From assembly GCA_010909165.1 (NCBI GenBank), contig MU008166.1, forward strand, positions 930,001 to 994,000: DNA of 64,000 bases, read 5' to 3'. This DNA is from Anthoceros angustus. Its lineage: Eukaryota > Streptophyta > Anthocerotopsida > Anthocerotales > Anthocerotaceae. The notes beneath the pieces were generated by a model. It was not told the origin of the DNA, made no database searches, and saw nothing but the letters and a program-made list of their open reading frames with translations. The position numbers were made by a program, and so were the translations under genes. How positions within the stretch are numbered: position 1 is the stretch's first letter; every line of letters starts with the position of its first letter. Below are positions 11,501 to 21,925 of this stretch, one piece after another.

Positions 11501-11799
11501 TCTGAGTTAAGTAACCACATTCCTTAAAAATAAGTGAGGAGGCATGCATGAGAGGCGACAGCATCTAGTATATTGAACTAGACTTCAACTTTTCTAGATA
11601 TCATGAACTAAACTAGATATCGACTTGCTTCATAAACAATGTAGGGAGGATTTGTTTGGAAGTCTTGGAGCATCTTTTTTCTTCAAGGTGCAAGAACTTC
11701 ATAAATTGAGGGCTCTTCTTCTAAAATAGACTTCGGTTATAAATCATTAAAAATAGGATTTTTATTTCTATTACTTCCATTTTAATTGTAATTCTGATC

Positions 11800-11807
11800 T
11801 ATAAATA
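11800..11807 (+). promoter_or_regulatory. Putative TATA box of AT-rich kinase copy 3
   Basis: TATAAATA about 195 bp upstream of the ATG at 12002; the same element is present at about 10070 before the mosaic pseudogene. Confidence 0.5.
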
Positions 11808-12001
11808 CTCAAAACTTGTTTGAGACATCTCAATTATTTACAACTCATCTTTCTTGTCAAATTCATATATAATATCTTTTTCTTTTCATTCTCTCTTAAT
11901 GTAATTTATAACTGGGACAAGACTCTACGTCAACTATTATATCACACTCTTCTTCCAATATTGTATAGAGACGTTTTAATCAATCATAATAACAACTAAG
12001 G

Positions 12002-12976
12002 ATGGAGTTCGAGAGCACAAACACAGGTGTGGGCAAATATGAAATTGGACAAATGCTTGGAGAAGGATCTACTGCTACTGTTCTACTTGGGAGACATGTA
12101 CGCACACGTGAACTTCGGGCATTGAAGATGGTTGAGAAATTTGGAAATAATCTATCAACGCAAGGCGAAATAAACATTATGAGAAAGTTGAAGCATCCAA
12201 ATATAGTCCAACTGTTTGATTTCTTTCGAACCAAGACACATATTTACTTGGTCTTGGAGCTCCAACAACATGGTACGCTACTCGATAAATTACGAATTGA
12301 AAAAAAGCTTTCAGAAACAAAAGCCAGGCATTATTTCCAGCAGTTGTTATCTGCTATACGTTATTGTCATCGCAATGGTATATGCCATCGAGATATAAAA
12401 ACTAATAATCTTTTTTTGGATACAAATGATAATTTGAAGTTGGGAGATTTTGACTTGAGTGGCATAATGAAAACAATGCAAGGTGTGGACGGTAGATTGT
12501 GTCATACATTTTGTGGAACACCATATTATATGGCTCCTGAAGTAGGTTCAAAAAATGGTTATGATGGTGCCATTGCAGATATATGGTCATGTGGTGTGGT
12601 ACTATTTGAACTACTTTCTGGGGACATGCCATTTGAGGGAGAAACTAATCCCGAATTGTACAAAAATGTTGAGAAAGGTGAGTACCAAATGCCTTTAGAT
12701 TTGACCCCAGGTGCCCAATACATGATTAGAAGGCTCTTAACCGTCAATCCAGCTGAGCGAATAACTATTGCTGAAATATTTGAAAATGAGTGGTTCAAGC
12801 AAGACTACACAAATATCAATAATGAGGGTAAATCAGACAACATATCTCCGATTCGCAGCATTCCATATCGTGCCACTTGGCAAACTAGTGACAATTCTAC
12901 TAACAAAAGAGTGATGAAGATCCTTGAGTTCCTGAAAAAGTATATGTGTTGCACTTCATCTACAGAAGTTAAGTAA
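12002..12976 (+). CDS. CIPK-like kinase, AT-rich divergent copy with DFD motif (324 aa, intronless)
   Basis: An intact intronless frame related to the two upstream kinases but far more AT-rich in third codon positions. Motifs: glycine loop GEGSTATV, lysine in RALKMVEK, catalytic HRDIKTNN, FCGTPYYMAPEV and FENEWFKQDY. The magnesium-binding DFG is written DFD (GDFDLSG), a substitution seen in some weak or altered kinases. After the kinase domain only about 50 residues follow, ending YMCCTSSTEVK, with neither NAF motif nor autoinhibitory module. The base composition and AT-rich flanks differ from copies 1 and 2, so either long separate evolution or cytosine decay (as in silenced repeats) is likely. 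Whether it is expressed cannot be told. Confidence 0.8.
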   Translation: MEFESTNTGVGKYEIGQMLGEGSTATVLLGRHVRTRELRALKMVEKFGNNLSTQGEINIMRKLKHPNIVQLFDFFRTKTHIYLVLELQQHGTLLDKLRIEKKLSETKARHYFQQLLSAIRYCHRNGICHRDIKTNNLFLDTNDNLKLGDFDLSGIMKTMQGVDGRLCHTFCGTPYYMAPEVGSKNGYDGAIADIWSCGVVLFELLSGDMPFEGETNPELYKNVEKGEYQMPLDLTPGAQYMIRRLLTVNPAERITIAEIFENEWFKQDYTNINNEGKSDNISPIRSIPYRATWQTSDNSTNKRVMKILEFLKKYMCCTSSTEVK

Positions 12977-13979
12977 CTTCTGTTCCTTAAAAAATAAGTG
13001 AGGAGGCATGCATGAGAGGCATGCAGCTTAGCATCTAGTATATTGAACTAGACTTCAACTTTTTCTAGATATCATGAACTAAACTAGATATCGACTTGCT
13101 TCATAAACAATGTAGGGAGGATTTGTTTGGAAGTGCCGGAGCATCTTTTTCTTCAAGGTGCAAGAACTTCATAAAATTGAGGGCTCTTCTTCTAAAATAT
13201 GTGCATATTCGTGAGGGTTACCGCATACTGTCCTCGGAACTAATTTGGATTAAAAAAAAAGAGTAGCAACATTTCGCTAGGTGAAAACGAATACTGGTCC
13301 ATCGCTCTAGGGTTAATCTATTGTTCCGCATTGATGCTTAGAGCAAGTACCCTCAGTTCTTATTAGCTCATATGTATTGGAAGATCCACCAAACACGAGA
13401 GGATAAAAAATCTCCAATTAAACGCTAGGTCCCCAAAAATGATCAATACTAAGATGGTTGTGATTGAATGAGAGATCAATAAATTGAGAAGTTGATCAAA
13501 CACCATGATGTAGGTTATATCAAGGAATGCGTTTTCTCTTCACATGGACAAAGGTAGGGTTGAGATGGACGATGTTATTATTAGGGAGAGAAGTAGAGTC
13601 TATGTAAACTATGATTATGAGCAGGTTTGAATGAACTATGTTATGGGAGACGAGTAGAGTTCTGCAAAACTTTTGGTGTCCGGTTTGGTAACCCGACCAA
13701 AATGGGGTAGCCCAAAGGGGATGCACCAAAGCAGCCACTTCGCGGTCACCGGAAGACAGAAAGGGAACTTTAGGGTTTTTTCCCCCGCACTCACTGTGTT
13801 TTTTTCTCGCGCACGCATCAAGAAATTTTTTTTCCGCGCGCGCAGCGTTCCAGTTTAGGGTGCGCTAGGTGGCATAGGCAAGCCCCCTGCCCGTTTTTAG
13901 GGTTCATATCCTAAGAGGGTGGAGCAACAGGGTTTAGGGCAGGGGCGAGGAACATCGCCTTGGCCGGGCTGCTGGCGAC
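12977..13979. other. Intergenic region after the kinase cluster
   Basis: 3' flank of the AT-rich kinase, then unique AT-rich sequence giving way at about 13790 to GC-rich DNA. Several AGGGTTT/TAGGGTTT motifs (about 13771, 13901, 13928) resemble plant telo-box promoter elements. No gene recognised. Confidence 0.5.
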
Positions 13980-13989
13980 TCACGACGGT

Positions 13990-14051
13990 GCAGGCGGCGG
14001 GCGGGAGGAGGGCAGGCGGGGCAGGCGGGCAGGCGGGCAGGCGGGCAGGCG

Positions 14052-14089
<38 letters not shown>

Positions 14090-14173
14090 TAAGCGGCAGC
14101 GCCTTTTGCCAGTAGCTTCGGCTGGTAGGCGCCTTGTGGCCAGGAAAGCGGGCGCTGCCACTGCGTTGGCGAA

Positions 14174-14207
<34 letters not shown>

Positions 14208-14530
14208 GCGGGCGGGCGGGAGGCGGGCGGGGCAAGGTGGGGCGGGCGGGAGGCGGGCGGGGCAGGCGGGGCAGGCGGGCGGGGCAGGCGGGCGGGAGGA
14301 GGGCAGGCGGGCGGCCGGCGGGCGGAGGAGGGGCGAGGCGGGCGAGCTGCCGGTCAGTCTGAGGGCAGGCGGGCAGGTGAAGGAAGAGGCGGGCGGGCGG
14401 GGCAAGGTGGGGCGGGCGGGAGGCGGGGCAACAAGATGCGGCGGGCGGGCGGGCGGGAGGCGGGCGGGCGGGAGGAGGGCAGGCGGGCGGCGTTGTGGGG
14501 CGGGGCAGGCGGCGGGCGGGGAGGCACCAC
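13990..14530. repeat. GC-rich minisatellite (GGCGGGCGGGCA-like) with two (GGC)n tracts
   Basis: Over 500 bp is built from variants of ggcgggcaggcgggc. It contains two GGC trinucleotide tracts at about 14051-14083 and about 14175-14207 separated by a unique 90-bp stretch. Runs of GGG every few bases give strong G-quadruplex potential on the plus strand. Long open frames across it on both strands are compositional artefacts. Confidence 0.9.
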
Positions 14531-14830
14531 AGTATCGATCCTCCCATCCACACCAAGCACCAACTACCCTCGTCCCCATTTCTTGCTGCCCATGGTGATG
14601 CCGAATTGTTTGATGCTCCTTTTCTTGCAAATGGCTGACATCCAGACGGCTGCCTGGTGCCACTGCAGGTAGTGTTGCAGGCATACTGCGGTTGTGGGCG
14701 GAATGGCAGGCACCGGCCCACCCTCTCCTCCTCACATGCCGCAGGCCCCGCATCATGCAGCCTCATTATGTGCGGGCCAGCAGTGGAGGAGGGTTCCACG
14801 CTCTCCTCCGGCTTCACCCGATCCTAATAT

Positions 14831-14985
14831 GTGGAGTGAGTTGTTTTACAGGTCTTATGACCCGAAGAAGCCAATGCATCCTCTGTCGTACGAGGAGCTT
14901 GATGCACTCTTGCAGCATGCGGAGGACCACAACGACCTCATCTGCCACATAGAGAACTACCCCTTGGACTTTGAAGTTCTTTTCG
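14831..14985 (+). CDS. Possible short exon or ORF of unknown product
   Basis: The frame beginning MWSELFYRSYDPKKP and running to DFEVLF has balanced composition, unlike the surrounding low-complexity DNA. It is followed at about 14985 by a possible donor (gtgagg). No family recognised. It could be the first exon of a gene or a relic of a DNA transposon. Confidence 0.25.
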
Positions 14986-15081
14986 GTGAGGGCGTGGTCG
15001 CGGTGTATTTGGGTGGACTGGACTTCATCTTTGCGTTGTCTTTGCGGCTTTCGCTGATGACCTGGTCAAGTTCCATTACAC

Positions 15082-16260
15082 TCACAATCCATGTGCCACA
15101 TGTACATGGGTGTTTTGTTGGTGTATTGCACCCGCCGGATGCGCAGCTGCGACCGCATTTCCATGGCCTCCGGCTGCATGGCTCGCGATCTTTGCCACCG
15201 CCTCCTCGACACGATCGGCCGCTAGCCCGCTTTGCGCACAATCCTCACTCCCCGGTTCACACCCTGCCACGTGATGGGCGTTGCGGGATGAGGTTGCAAC
15301 GTCTTCGTGTTCTCGGTGGACCGCGCAGCGCCTCTCCATCCGGGCACCATGCGCCCACCTCCTCAACGTCCGCGGTGCACATCCCAACTCTCCTGCGAGC
15401 CCTTTCAATGTCCGTCCCGCCCTCCTCCGCCCCTCTGCGATGTTCCTCAAAGTCTCCACTTCGAAAGGGCAGCCTCCCGACCGTTCCCTATCCACACCCT
15501 GCCGCACGCCCTTTGTTTCAGTATCAGAGGGCTGTGTGATCGTCTCCACCTCCGAAATTTCGCTTTCCACACCTTCGTCCTCCCCATCCCCCCCTCCCGT
15601 CCTCTCCGCCTCGGCCCCCATCTCCCCTCCCTTGCGGCCGCGCCATCTCACCTCGCCAGCCACCCGCCATTCGCTCGGCGCCATCGCCCGGCCACCTCTC
15701 CTCCGGCCCTCCTGCCATCCTCTCATCGCCCTCTACCGGCCCCTCCGCTTCCCACCGCTTTGTGCCTCGGCCTCGCCCCTCCTCATCCCTACGTCGGGCG
15801 CACATGGCCCCGCCCGTCCGCCCATTCCTCCCACCGCTCCTCGGCCCCGCCCCCTCACGCCCGTTCCTCCCACCGCTCCGCGAGCGGGCCGGGTCCTCCG
15901 CCCCTCCCATCCATCCCGGCCCATTGGCCGTCCCCATCCATGCACGCCATGCACTCCGCCCCTCCTCCCACCCCCACCTCCACCTCCCCTCCACTGCCCT
16001 CCAGGACCGTTGTGTTCGCCGACATGTCCACGCCCCCTCCACTCCGCGCCATAATTCCGTGCATTGCCCTCACCTCGATCGAACCGCGTCCGGTCGCTGC
16101 CGGCGTCCCCCATGACTGCTGCACTTCTTCGGCGCCCTCGCTAGTAGCCTCCGCACACCTTGTCCTCGCCGGCGCACGGTCTCCCGGTGCTTGGATTCCC
16201 TACTCGCATCCCCGGGCGGGTTCACCACCCCCTCATGCCACTTAGCCTCCGACATGTCGT
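15082..16260. other. C-rich low-complexity region with possible transposase-like relic on the minus strand
   Basis: The plus strand is strongly C-rich and every frame yields Pro/Ser-rich artefacts. On the minus strand at about 15280-15500 one frame encodes a helix-turn-helix-like segment (LKGLAGELGCAPRTLRRWA). It could be the DNA-binding end of a transposase, but no catalytic motif was found. I do not support a gene. Confidence 0.3.
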
Positions 16261-18385
16261 GTTCTACCGAAATGGCGGGCTTCTCCTCCCAATGTCAAAT
16301 GTCAAGTTTCGGCATCGCGCATTTTCGGCGACTGGATTGTATTGCGCCGCCTCCTTGCCAACACTCCCCCTCCCCCCAACCTCCCCACCGCCTGCGCCAC
16401 CACTTACGAGGAGGTGGCTTTTCTGTATGACCAGCTGCATGCGAGTGTGGGGAAGGTAAAAGGTGGATTTGTGTTTGGAGCCTGCAATACTGTGAGCTAA
16501 CTTGGCCCGCTCTGGATGTCCATCTGGTTGTGAGGCATGTATTCCTTGAGTGTCGGCATGTTTCTGTGAGCTATCATTTCAGTATGCTAAGGTTGCTCCT
16601 AAACCACTCGCCGAGCCTTTCTCATGCATCGGATTGGCGTGATCCTTTGACGTACCATTTCTGGCCCTTCTCCTCTTGATCACAGCATTCACGACCTCGT
16701 CATCGGTGGAGATGGTGGAAGCCCAAGTCGGGCTGTGCCAAAGGATGCAGCTTGGGATCGGCTGATGGCCAGGTGCAGTAAATTGAAAGGTCTGTATGTA
16801 TAGCGGACTTGGTAGTATGGAAGGGCTGCAATCATGTTTTTGTTGAAGGTCTTGGGCATGATGTGGGGATTTTCGTTCTATGCACGATGTTTAGTGCACC
16901 CATCTGTAATGAGAGGTTTGCCGCCTCCTCTGAAGGCCCTGCATGTGAAGGTTGAAGGCGGCTTTCATGTTACTGCTGGCCATCCCCTCTTCCTGTTTCG
17001 AGCCGGATCGTGCTTCTTCTTGTTTGAAAGAGGATCGTGGTTCTCATTGTTTCCAGCATCGCGGGTTCCTTAAGGAATACACGGTCGCAAAGTCCATAGC
17101 TGCGAAGATGGGGACACGGCCGTGGGCCTGTGCATGGTTCGCAAACCATGGCGTGCCCATGACGTCGTGCATCACGAAACCCATGCTAGCGGCTGAGTAG
17201 GGTTTGTCAAGCGGATGGAGGCGTGGTAGCGCCGAGGTTAATTGGCGGCCATTGGATGCCATCGAGAAAACTTCATGGCACAAGGTAGGGGCGGAAACAT
17301 TCGAAAACATAGTGTCCGTCTCTTTGTTTTCAAAGGTGAAATAAAATTTTCAAGGACACCCGTTTCGAGGACACAGTGTGTCTCCCCTTTGGTGCTTGGC
17401 CGCTCTTGGTTAGGGCGCCAAAGCGGCCATCTGACCATGTGCTGTGAAAAAAGAAACCGTACTGGAATCTAGGGTATATTCCTCAAGATCCCTACGCCTT
17501 CCACGGGTTTCGCGAAAAAAAAAATGGCCCATCCCCTCTATCCCCTTTGGTATGCCATATACGATACCTATGCTTTTCTTGAAAACTAGGGTTTGTGTCT
17601 TGTGATAGCTACAAGCCTAGAAGTTATGTTCTTTTTTTCCGGCTTCTCACCACTTTCTTTTGTTTTACTTACAAATATCACTTTTTCTTGGAAACAAACA
17701 CACAATAGGGCTGTGCCTTCAATTCTCTCCAGTCCCTTCCTCTCGCTGTCGCTTTCTCCCATCCAACTCCGCTTCTTTTCCCTCGCTCCCCCGGCACCGC
17801 TTCCTTTCATCCCTCCTCCGATTGCTCCTTCACTCACACCTTTCTGGGATTTAGGGTTTCGTTCATGGAAGGGTTAGGTGGGACAACAAGTCACCCGAGA
17901 AACAAGCAAAGCATTTGCAACAATTTAGCTTCCTTGACGGAGGCTGTTAGAGTTTAGGGTTGTGTGCATGATTGGTAAGCCGATGAATGATGCTTGCCAT
18001 ACTGATGCGTAAACTTGAACATTGGGATTGGCAAGGACAAGGCTTCCGACTCAAGCTCAATTCCGACTCAGCACAAAGTCGATTCATTCTGGGGTACTTT
18101 CTATGTATTATTTTGTATGTGGGGTGTGTACTAGGTATGCATTGCACGTAAAATTTGTTTTTTCCTTTGTCCTGTTTGGTACGTCATAAAAACCCCGGCT
18201 TCTTGAATATTCATCGACGAATTGTACAAGAATTTTTTAAATTTATATATAAATAATATTTCAAATATACCAAACTGTCCATACAATTAGTTGCATTTTT
18301 TCTATCTCGTAAACAACAGAGAGCTGGGCAAGGTGACAAAGTGGTACTGGACGCATGAAGAGTTCATTTGACAAGTAACTGTAGT
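16260..18385. other. Intergenic region
   Basis: No conserved coding sequence seen. AGGGTTT motifs at about 17587, 17852 and 17952 are scattered. The end (about 18190-18300) is AT-rich and would hold the 3' flank of the small secreted-protein gene. Confidence 0.5.
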
Positions 18386-18838
18386 TTAAGAATTGTCGGT
18401 GATGTAAGACAGCACAGCTTTCAAAGCTGCACAGAGACACAAGATTAGGACACCTGAAATACTTCTAGAAATCCAACAACAACATCTAGATTGATCAAGG
18501 TAAAAAGCATGGGCACTCACGCACGCCACCGATGTTGAAGTCTCCGAAAAGATTACTACCTATAGGACCTGCAAAGCACACAGCATGGTAATATTTTCAA
18601 ATTATCAAGAGTAGCGTTGAATCGATCGGCTCGGATTCGGAGCGACTGCAGTAAATTTAACCTTCGGGAACGAGAAAAGCAGAGCCGAACCTTGTCTTGT
18701 GAAAATGGGAATACCAGAATTCCCTGCCAGAATCTGAAGTTGGGCTAGTGTGAAGGGCGATTCCGCCATTACAGTATCACTGAAAGACGCTACCAGCAAG
18801 CTGAGAATTAGAAGCAATGCCAACTTGCCTGGTGCCAT
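18386..18838 (-). CDS. Small secreted protein, unrecognised family (3 exons, 78 aa)
   Basis: I built this model from splice signals: exon 1 18838-18691, exon 2 18568-18521, exon 3 18426-18386 (minus strand). Phases close and a TAA ends the frame. The first about 25 residues (MAPGKLALLLILSLLVASFS) are a textbook signal peptide, with likely cleavage after the VMA before ESPF. The mature part is about 53 residues with no cysteines, rich in Gly and hydrophobics (GPIGSNLFGDFNIGG), ending SYITDNS. No family is recognised. The donor of exon 1 has an alternative about 30 nt further upstream in the transcript (after NSG), which would shorten the product while keeping phase. Likely apoplastic peptide or lipid-associated protein, by inference from the signal only. 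Confidence 0.55.
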
Positions 18839-19507
18839 GGTTACTAACTGCAGATCTGGCAGACTATGACGAGGAGTCAACACTCCCTAGGGCCAGGGCA
18901 GCTTAAGAGGTCTGAAAAAGTGCACAGTACACTGTAAACGATACTTGGCTAAAGTTGGACACTACTCTGCCGCTGAACGTCCTCAAGGAGCCCATGTTTT
19001 CATGCCAAATGATTCCAAAAGCTATTCAAGACGACGTCAGTTGATGCTCAAGACAAGGTGTCCTGGAAGATCTTTTATACGTAACGTTTAGAAAGATCAA
19101 ATAATCCAGTTACCTGAAGATTTTGTTCCCAGCAACCGCGGTGTGGCATGATGGGTCATCCAAACCACAGTTTGGTTCCGTCTTGTTTAGCATCCTCTGA
19201 TTCAGAATTGACATGGGGAAGGCACTAGTATATCAATATGAAAGCAAGTTTATACTAGAAAGAATGTGTTAAGGGGTCCCTGGTCTTGAGAGTAGGTATC
19301 CACTATGAGCCGGCCAATAGCTCTGCGTGGATGACACTTAGCTTATTACATGCACAATCCCACGCGAGCTTGCCGCTGCTGTAGACCCGTGGACACCTTT
19401 ATGAGAGGACCGAGGGCATCCGGAGCTAAAAGTGGATGACAGGAACCATGGCTGCCGATCATCCCGTCCTATCGTTGCAGAGCGCCATGTTGACGGAAAA
19501 CACACGA
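18839..19507. other. Intergenic region between secreted-protein gene and DRM gene
   Basis: Contains the promoter of the small secreted-protein gene and the DRM 3' flank. No further coding sequence seen. Confidence 0.5.
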
Positions 19508-21925
19508 TCAAGGGGGGCCTGTAAGCAGTCTTAAGTCGTCCAGTATTCGCTTATATTCATAAAACAAACTGGAGTGCTCACCCGCCAAACCTGTTCGAGA
19601 CACCCTGTTGTTGCCTGACAAATTGTTGCAAGGGCTTCCACCAATTAGAAGGTCAAATTTTCCATATCTACGCTGAAGGTCTACTAGCTTATCCTTTGTC
19701 AAATCCTTCACGTCATGAATGTGATGAACCAGAAGGCCCTTCTGACCTGTGACTTGCCACCAATTAGAAACTACCTGCCTAACCTTATCGTTCAATTCTA
19801 TGCTTACCACCACATTGAGCTTGATGCCATTCTTGTGCAACGCAACCTCAGCACCTCCTATGCCCGCAAATAGAGAGATGACGTTTATCCCTTCGGAGAA
19901 CAAGGGCTTCAATACTGAGAGATGATAAGCAACCGTGTTCACCTGAAAACAACTTCCTAAGCACTTCCATCGGTCGGTTTTATTCACCACACCTCTGGTA
20001 TGATTAGCGTCATACCCCAAAACGACCTCCATCTCTTCAGCACTCATGGGCGAGACTTGATTTGGTCCTGTCCAAACTAAGTTCCATTTCTTCAGTTCTA
20101 TCAATACCTCCTTCCGGAAGTCCTCATCCTCCACAAGTCTAGCTCCGTTTTGTTTGATAGACTCAACAATGGGCTCAACAACAGTGTGGCATGCTGATCT
20201 AGAATCTATGCAATTGAGCTTTCTCCTGGGGTCCCAGGCAGGCCAGTGCTTCGAAGTTTCTGGAAAAAGCTCTTGAATGGTCATAGGAGGCTGAGGAATC
20301 AGTAGCTGTCTTCCCTCTACTGGAAGGTTGTGGACATAGCCTCGTGCCCTTCTGCAGGCCGAGAAGTGCAAAGCATCCACAAACTCTGGCTTGATGCCAT
20401 ACAGCTCATTGGAGATCTTGTCCCATTCGAACTTTGGCATCGTTGCCACATTCTCAAAGTAGAAATACGGAGGTCTAGCCAAATCTTCCGGTAACCTCCG
20501 AGGAACAACAGGCCCACCAGGAACTCCAAACCCTGTTCTCGAATCTTCTCCGAAGGTGTAATGGTCTTCCCTCTGCAGAGTATAAACAGTAGACCTACCA
20601 CCGCGCTGCTTCGTTTTCCTCTGCTTTCTGATCATGCTAAACTCTTCCTCCCAGCCAGGACCTGTTTGCCCCATGTCATAGGAATCCAGATCCTCATCTG
20701 TACCGATGACGTCCGGGTCCCAGTCACGCGCAGAAGCACGTCTCCGACGATTAGAAGTATCTGACTCGTTAAGCTGGTCATCCCCTTCCACTAGTTCCTG
20801 CAATTCCAAAGCTTTCTGCAGGTCCAGTGCTTCCGTGACATCTTTGCAGTCATGCTTCCGTATAGCTTCTTCCAAACGAGGGCTAAGCTGCACCATGCTC
20901 TTAACTTGCTCCACAACCAAGTCCACTCCCTCGGTTCTAGGCTTGCTCGGAGTGTCAGACAGTAAGTAGGCATCCAGCCAGTCCACCACCTTCTCCACAG
21001 GGTCATCAAGTGCATGGTAGCTGACTGCAATGGTGACGACGTCGAAGTCGTAACCCAATTCTACTAGCTGCTCCAACCGGGAATCGACATTACGTTCACC
21101 AGCAGCATCAGCGACATCCTTGACGTCCACGTCCATGTCGCAACTTCTCCCATCCCGATCATCTTCACCACCTCGAGGTTCAGCTTCCTCTCCAGCTGCA
21201 GCTGCATCTTCGACCCCAAGGTTCTCCAAGATCACGTTCGCCACCACCTCTGCTGTCACCTCTCTCCCTGCATTCTCCAAGCTTTCCACAGCTCTTTCCA
21301 CCTGAGCCTCAGAGAACCCTAGCGACGCGAGGTCACACCACCATGCTGGCTTCGAGCATCCTGCTTCGTTACTTCCAAAACGTGTGTCACTATCCGGAGC
21401 ACACCCCGTGTCTCCACCATAGCCTGCCGACTCCTGCTCGCTTATCCCTAACCCCTCCGAAGACTCACCATCCGTTTCCGCTTCAAGCTCCCGGCTCTGC
21501 TGCCTTTCCGCACAGCACATTTCCTCCTCCTTGCAAGAAAAAATGGCAAGCCGCGGGCTCGAAGGAAGGTGGGAGCGGGGACTCGAGGCGCGGGCATCCA
21601 GCAAAGAATTCACGAGTGCACCCAAGGTGACTTCCTCGCCCCGCTTTTCCAAGTCCTCCACAGCTCCCTCCACCTCAGTCTGCGACGCGGGAAGACCAAA
21701 ACACTCCAGATCATGCAACCAGTTCTGCTGCGGCCCTGCAGCCATAGCTGGCACACGGACAGCCTCCTCAATCAACAACGTGGAGCTCCCCTCGGGCTCC
21801 GCCATGCAGGGAACACAAAGATCGAGCTCAGTCTTGCATGATTTCCTGTGTACGTCTCCTTTCTTTAATTGCCCCTGATTTTGTTTCGACGTCCCGCCGC
21901 CGATCGATGGCATGACCGTTGCCAT
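19508..21925 (-). CDS. DRM: DRM-type de novo DNA (cytosine-5) methyltransferase, three UBA domains, apparently intronless (805 aa)
   Basis: The gene encodes the nuclear enzyme of RNA-directed DNA methylation. Three UBA-like segments are visible near the N-terminus (starting NWLHDLECFGLP, WWCDLASLGFSEAQ and LEQLVELGYDF), as in plant DRM2. The catalytic half shows the DRM-specific circular permutation: motif VI (YFYFENV) and following motifs come first. Motif I (SLFAGIGGAEVALH) and motif IV with the catalytic cysteine (GGSPCNNLSG) come last, then GEHSSLFYEYKRIL close to the C-terminus. The whole frame is open without introns, although characterised plant DRM2 genes have several, so a retrocopy origin is plausible. 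The start is uncertain: ATGs at 21925 (MATVMPSIGG) and 21805 (MAEPEGSS, 765 aa) are both possible, and a 5' UTR intron is likely. Confidence 0.9.
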   Translation of the reverse strand: MATVMPSIGGGTSKQNQGQLKKGDVHRKSCKTELDLCVPCMAEPEGSSTLLIEEAVRVPAMAAGPQQNWLHDLECFGLPASQTEVEGAVEDLEKRGEEVTLGALVNSLLDARASSPRSHLPSSPRLAIFSCKEEEMCCAERQQSRELEAETDGESSEGLGISEQESAGYGGDTGCAPDSDTRFGSNEAGCSKPAWWCDLASLGFSEAQVERAVESLENAGREVTAEVVANVILENLGVEDAAAAGEEAEPRGGEDDRDGRSCDMDVDVKDVADAAGERNVDSRLEQLVELGYDFDVVTIAVSYHALDDPVEKVVDWLDAYLLSDTPSKPRTEGVDLVVEQVKSMVQLSPRLEEAIRKHDCKDVTEALDLQKALELQELVEGDDQLNESDTSNRRRRASARDWDPDVIGTDEDLDSYDMGQTGPGWEEEFSMIRKQRKTKQRGGRSTVYTLQREDHYTFGEDSRTGFGVPGGPVVPRRLPEDLARPPYFYFENVATMPKFEWDKISNELYGIKPEFVDALHFSACRRARGYVHNLPVEGRQLLIPQPPMTIQELFPETSKHWPAWDPRRKLNCIDSRSACHTVVEPIVESIKQNGARLVEDEDFRKEVLIELKKWNLVWTGPNQVSPMSAEEMEVVLGYDANHTRGVVNKTDRWKCLGSCFQVNTVAYHLSVLKPLFSEGINVISLFAGIGGAEVALHKNGIKLNVVVSIELNDKVRQVVSNWWQVTGQKGLLVHHIHDVKDLTKDKLVDLQRRYGKFDLLIGGSPCNNLSGNNRVSRTGLAGEHSSLFYEYKRILDDLRLLTGPP

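Larger units (their letters stand above)
9990..13030. repeat. Second duplicated block: AT-rich kinase and its scrambled relative
   Basis: The stretch at about 9994-10340 (from ctaaaatagacttcggttat to the kinase start) is nearly identical to about 11722-12065. The stretch after about 11410 matches the 3' end and flank of the intact AT-rich kinase (about 12865-13200). The two blocks are direct repeats about 1.73 kb apart, but the first has internal rearrangements and many one-base gaps relative to the second. Confidence 0.8.

Noticed and set aside
14106-14817. Overlapping Gly/Arg- and Pro/Ala-rich frames in the minisatellite
   Set aside because: They are translations of the GGCGGGC repeat in several frames with no non-repeat conserved part.
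15307-16245. 312-aa Pro/Ser-rich plus-strand frame
   Set aside because: Follows the C-rich strand bias; frames on both strands are equally open and lack any domain.
13670-17560. Possible terminal repeats of one large DNA transposon (similar ccaaagc-gccac stretches)
   Set aside because: Similarity is short and in the same orientation, with no clear target-site duplication or transposase.
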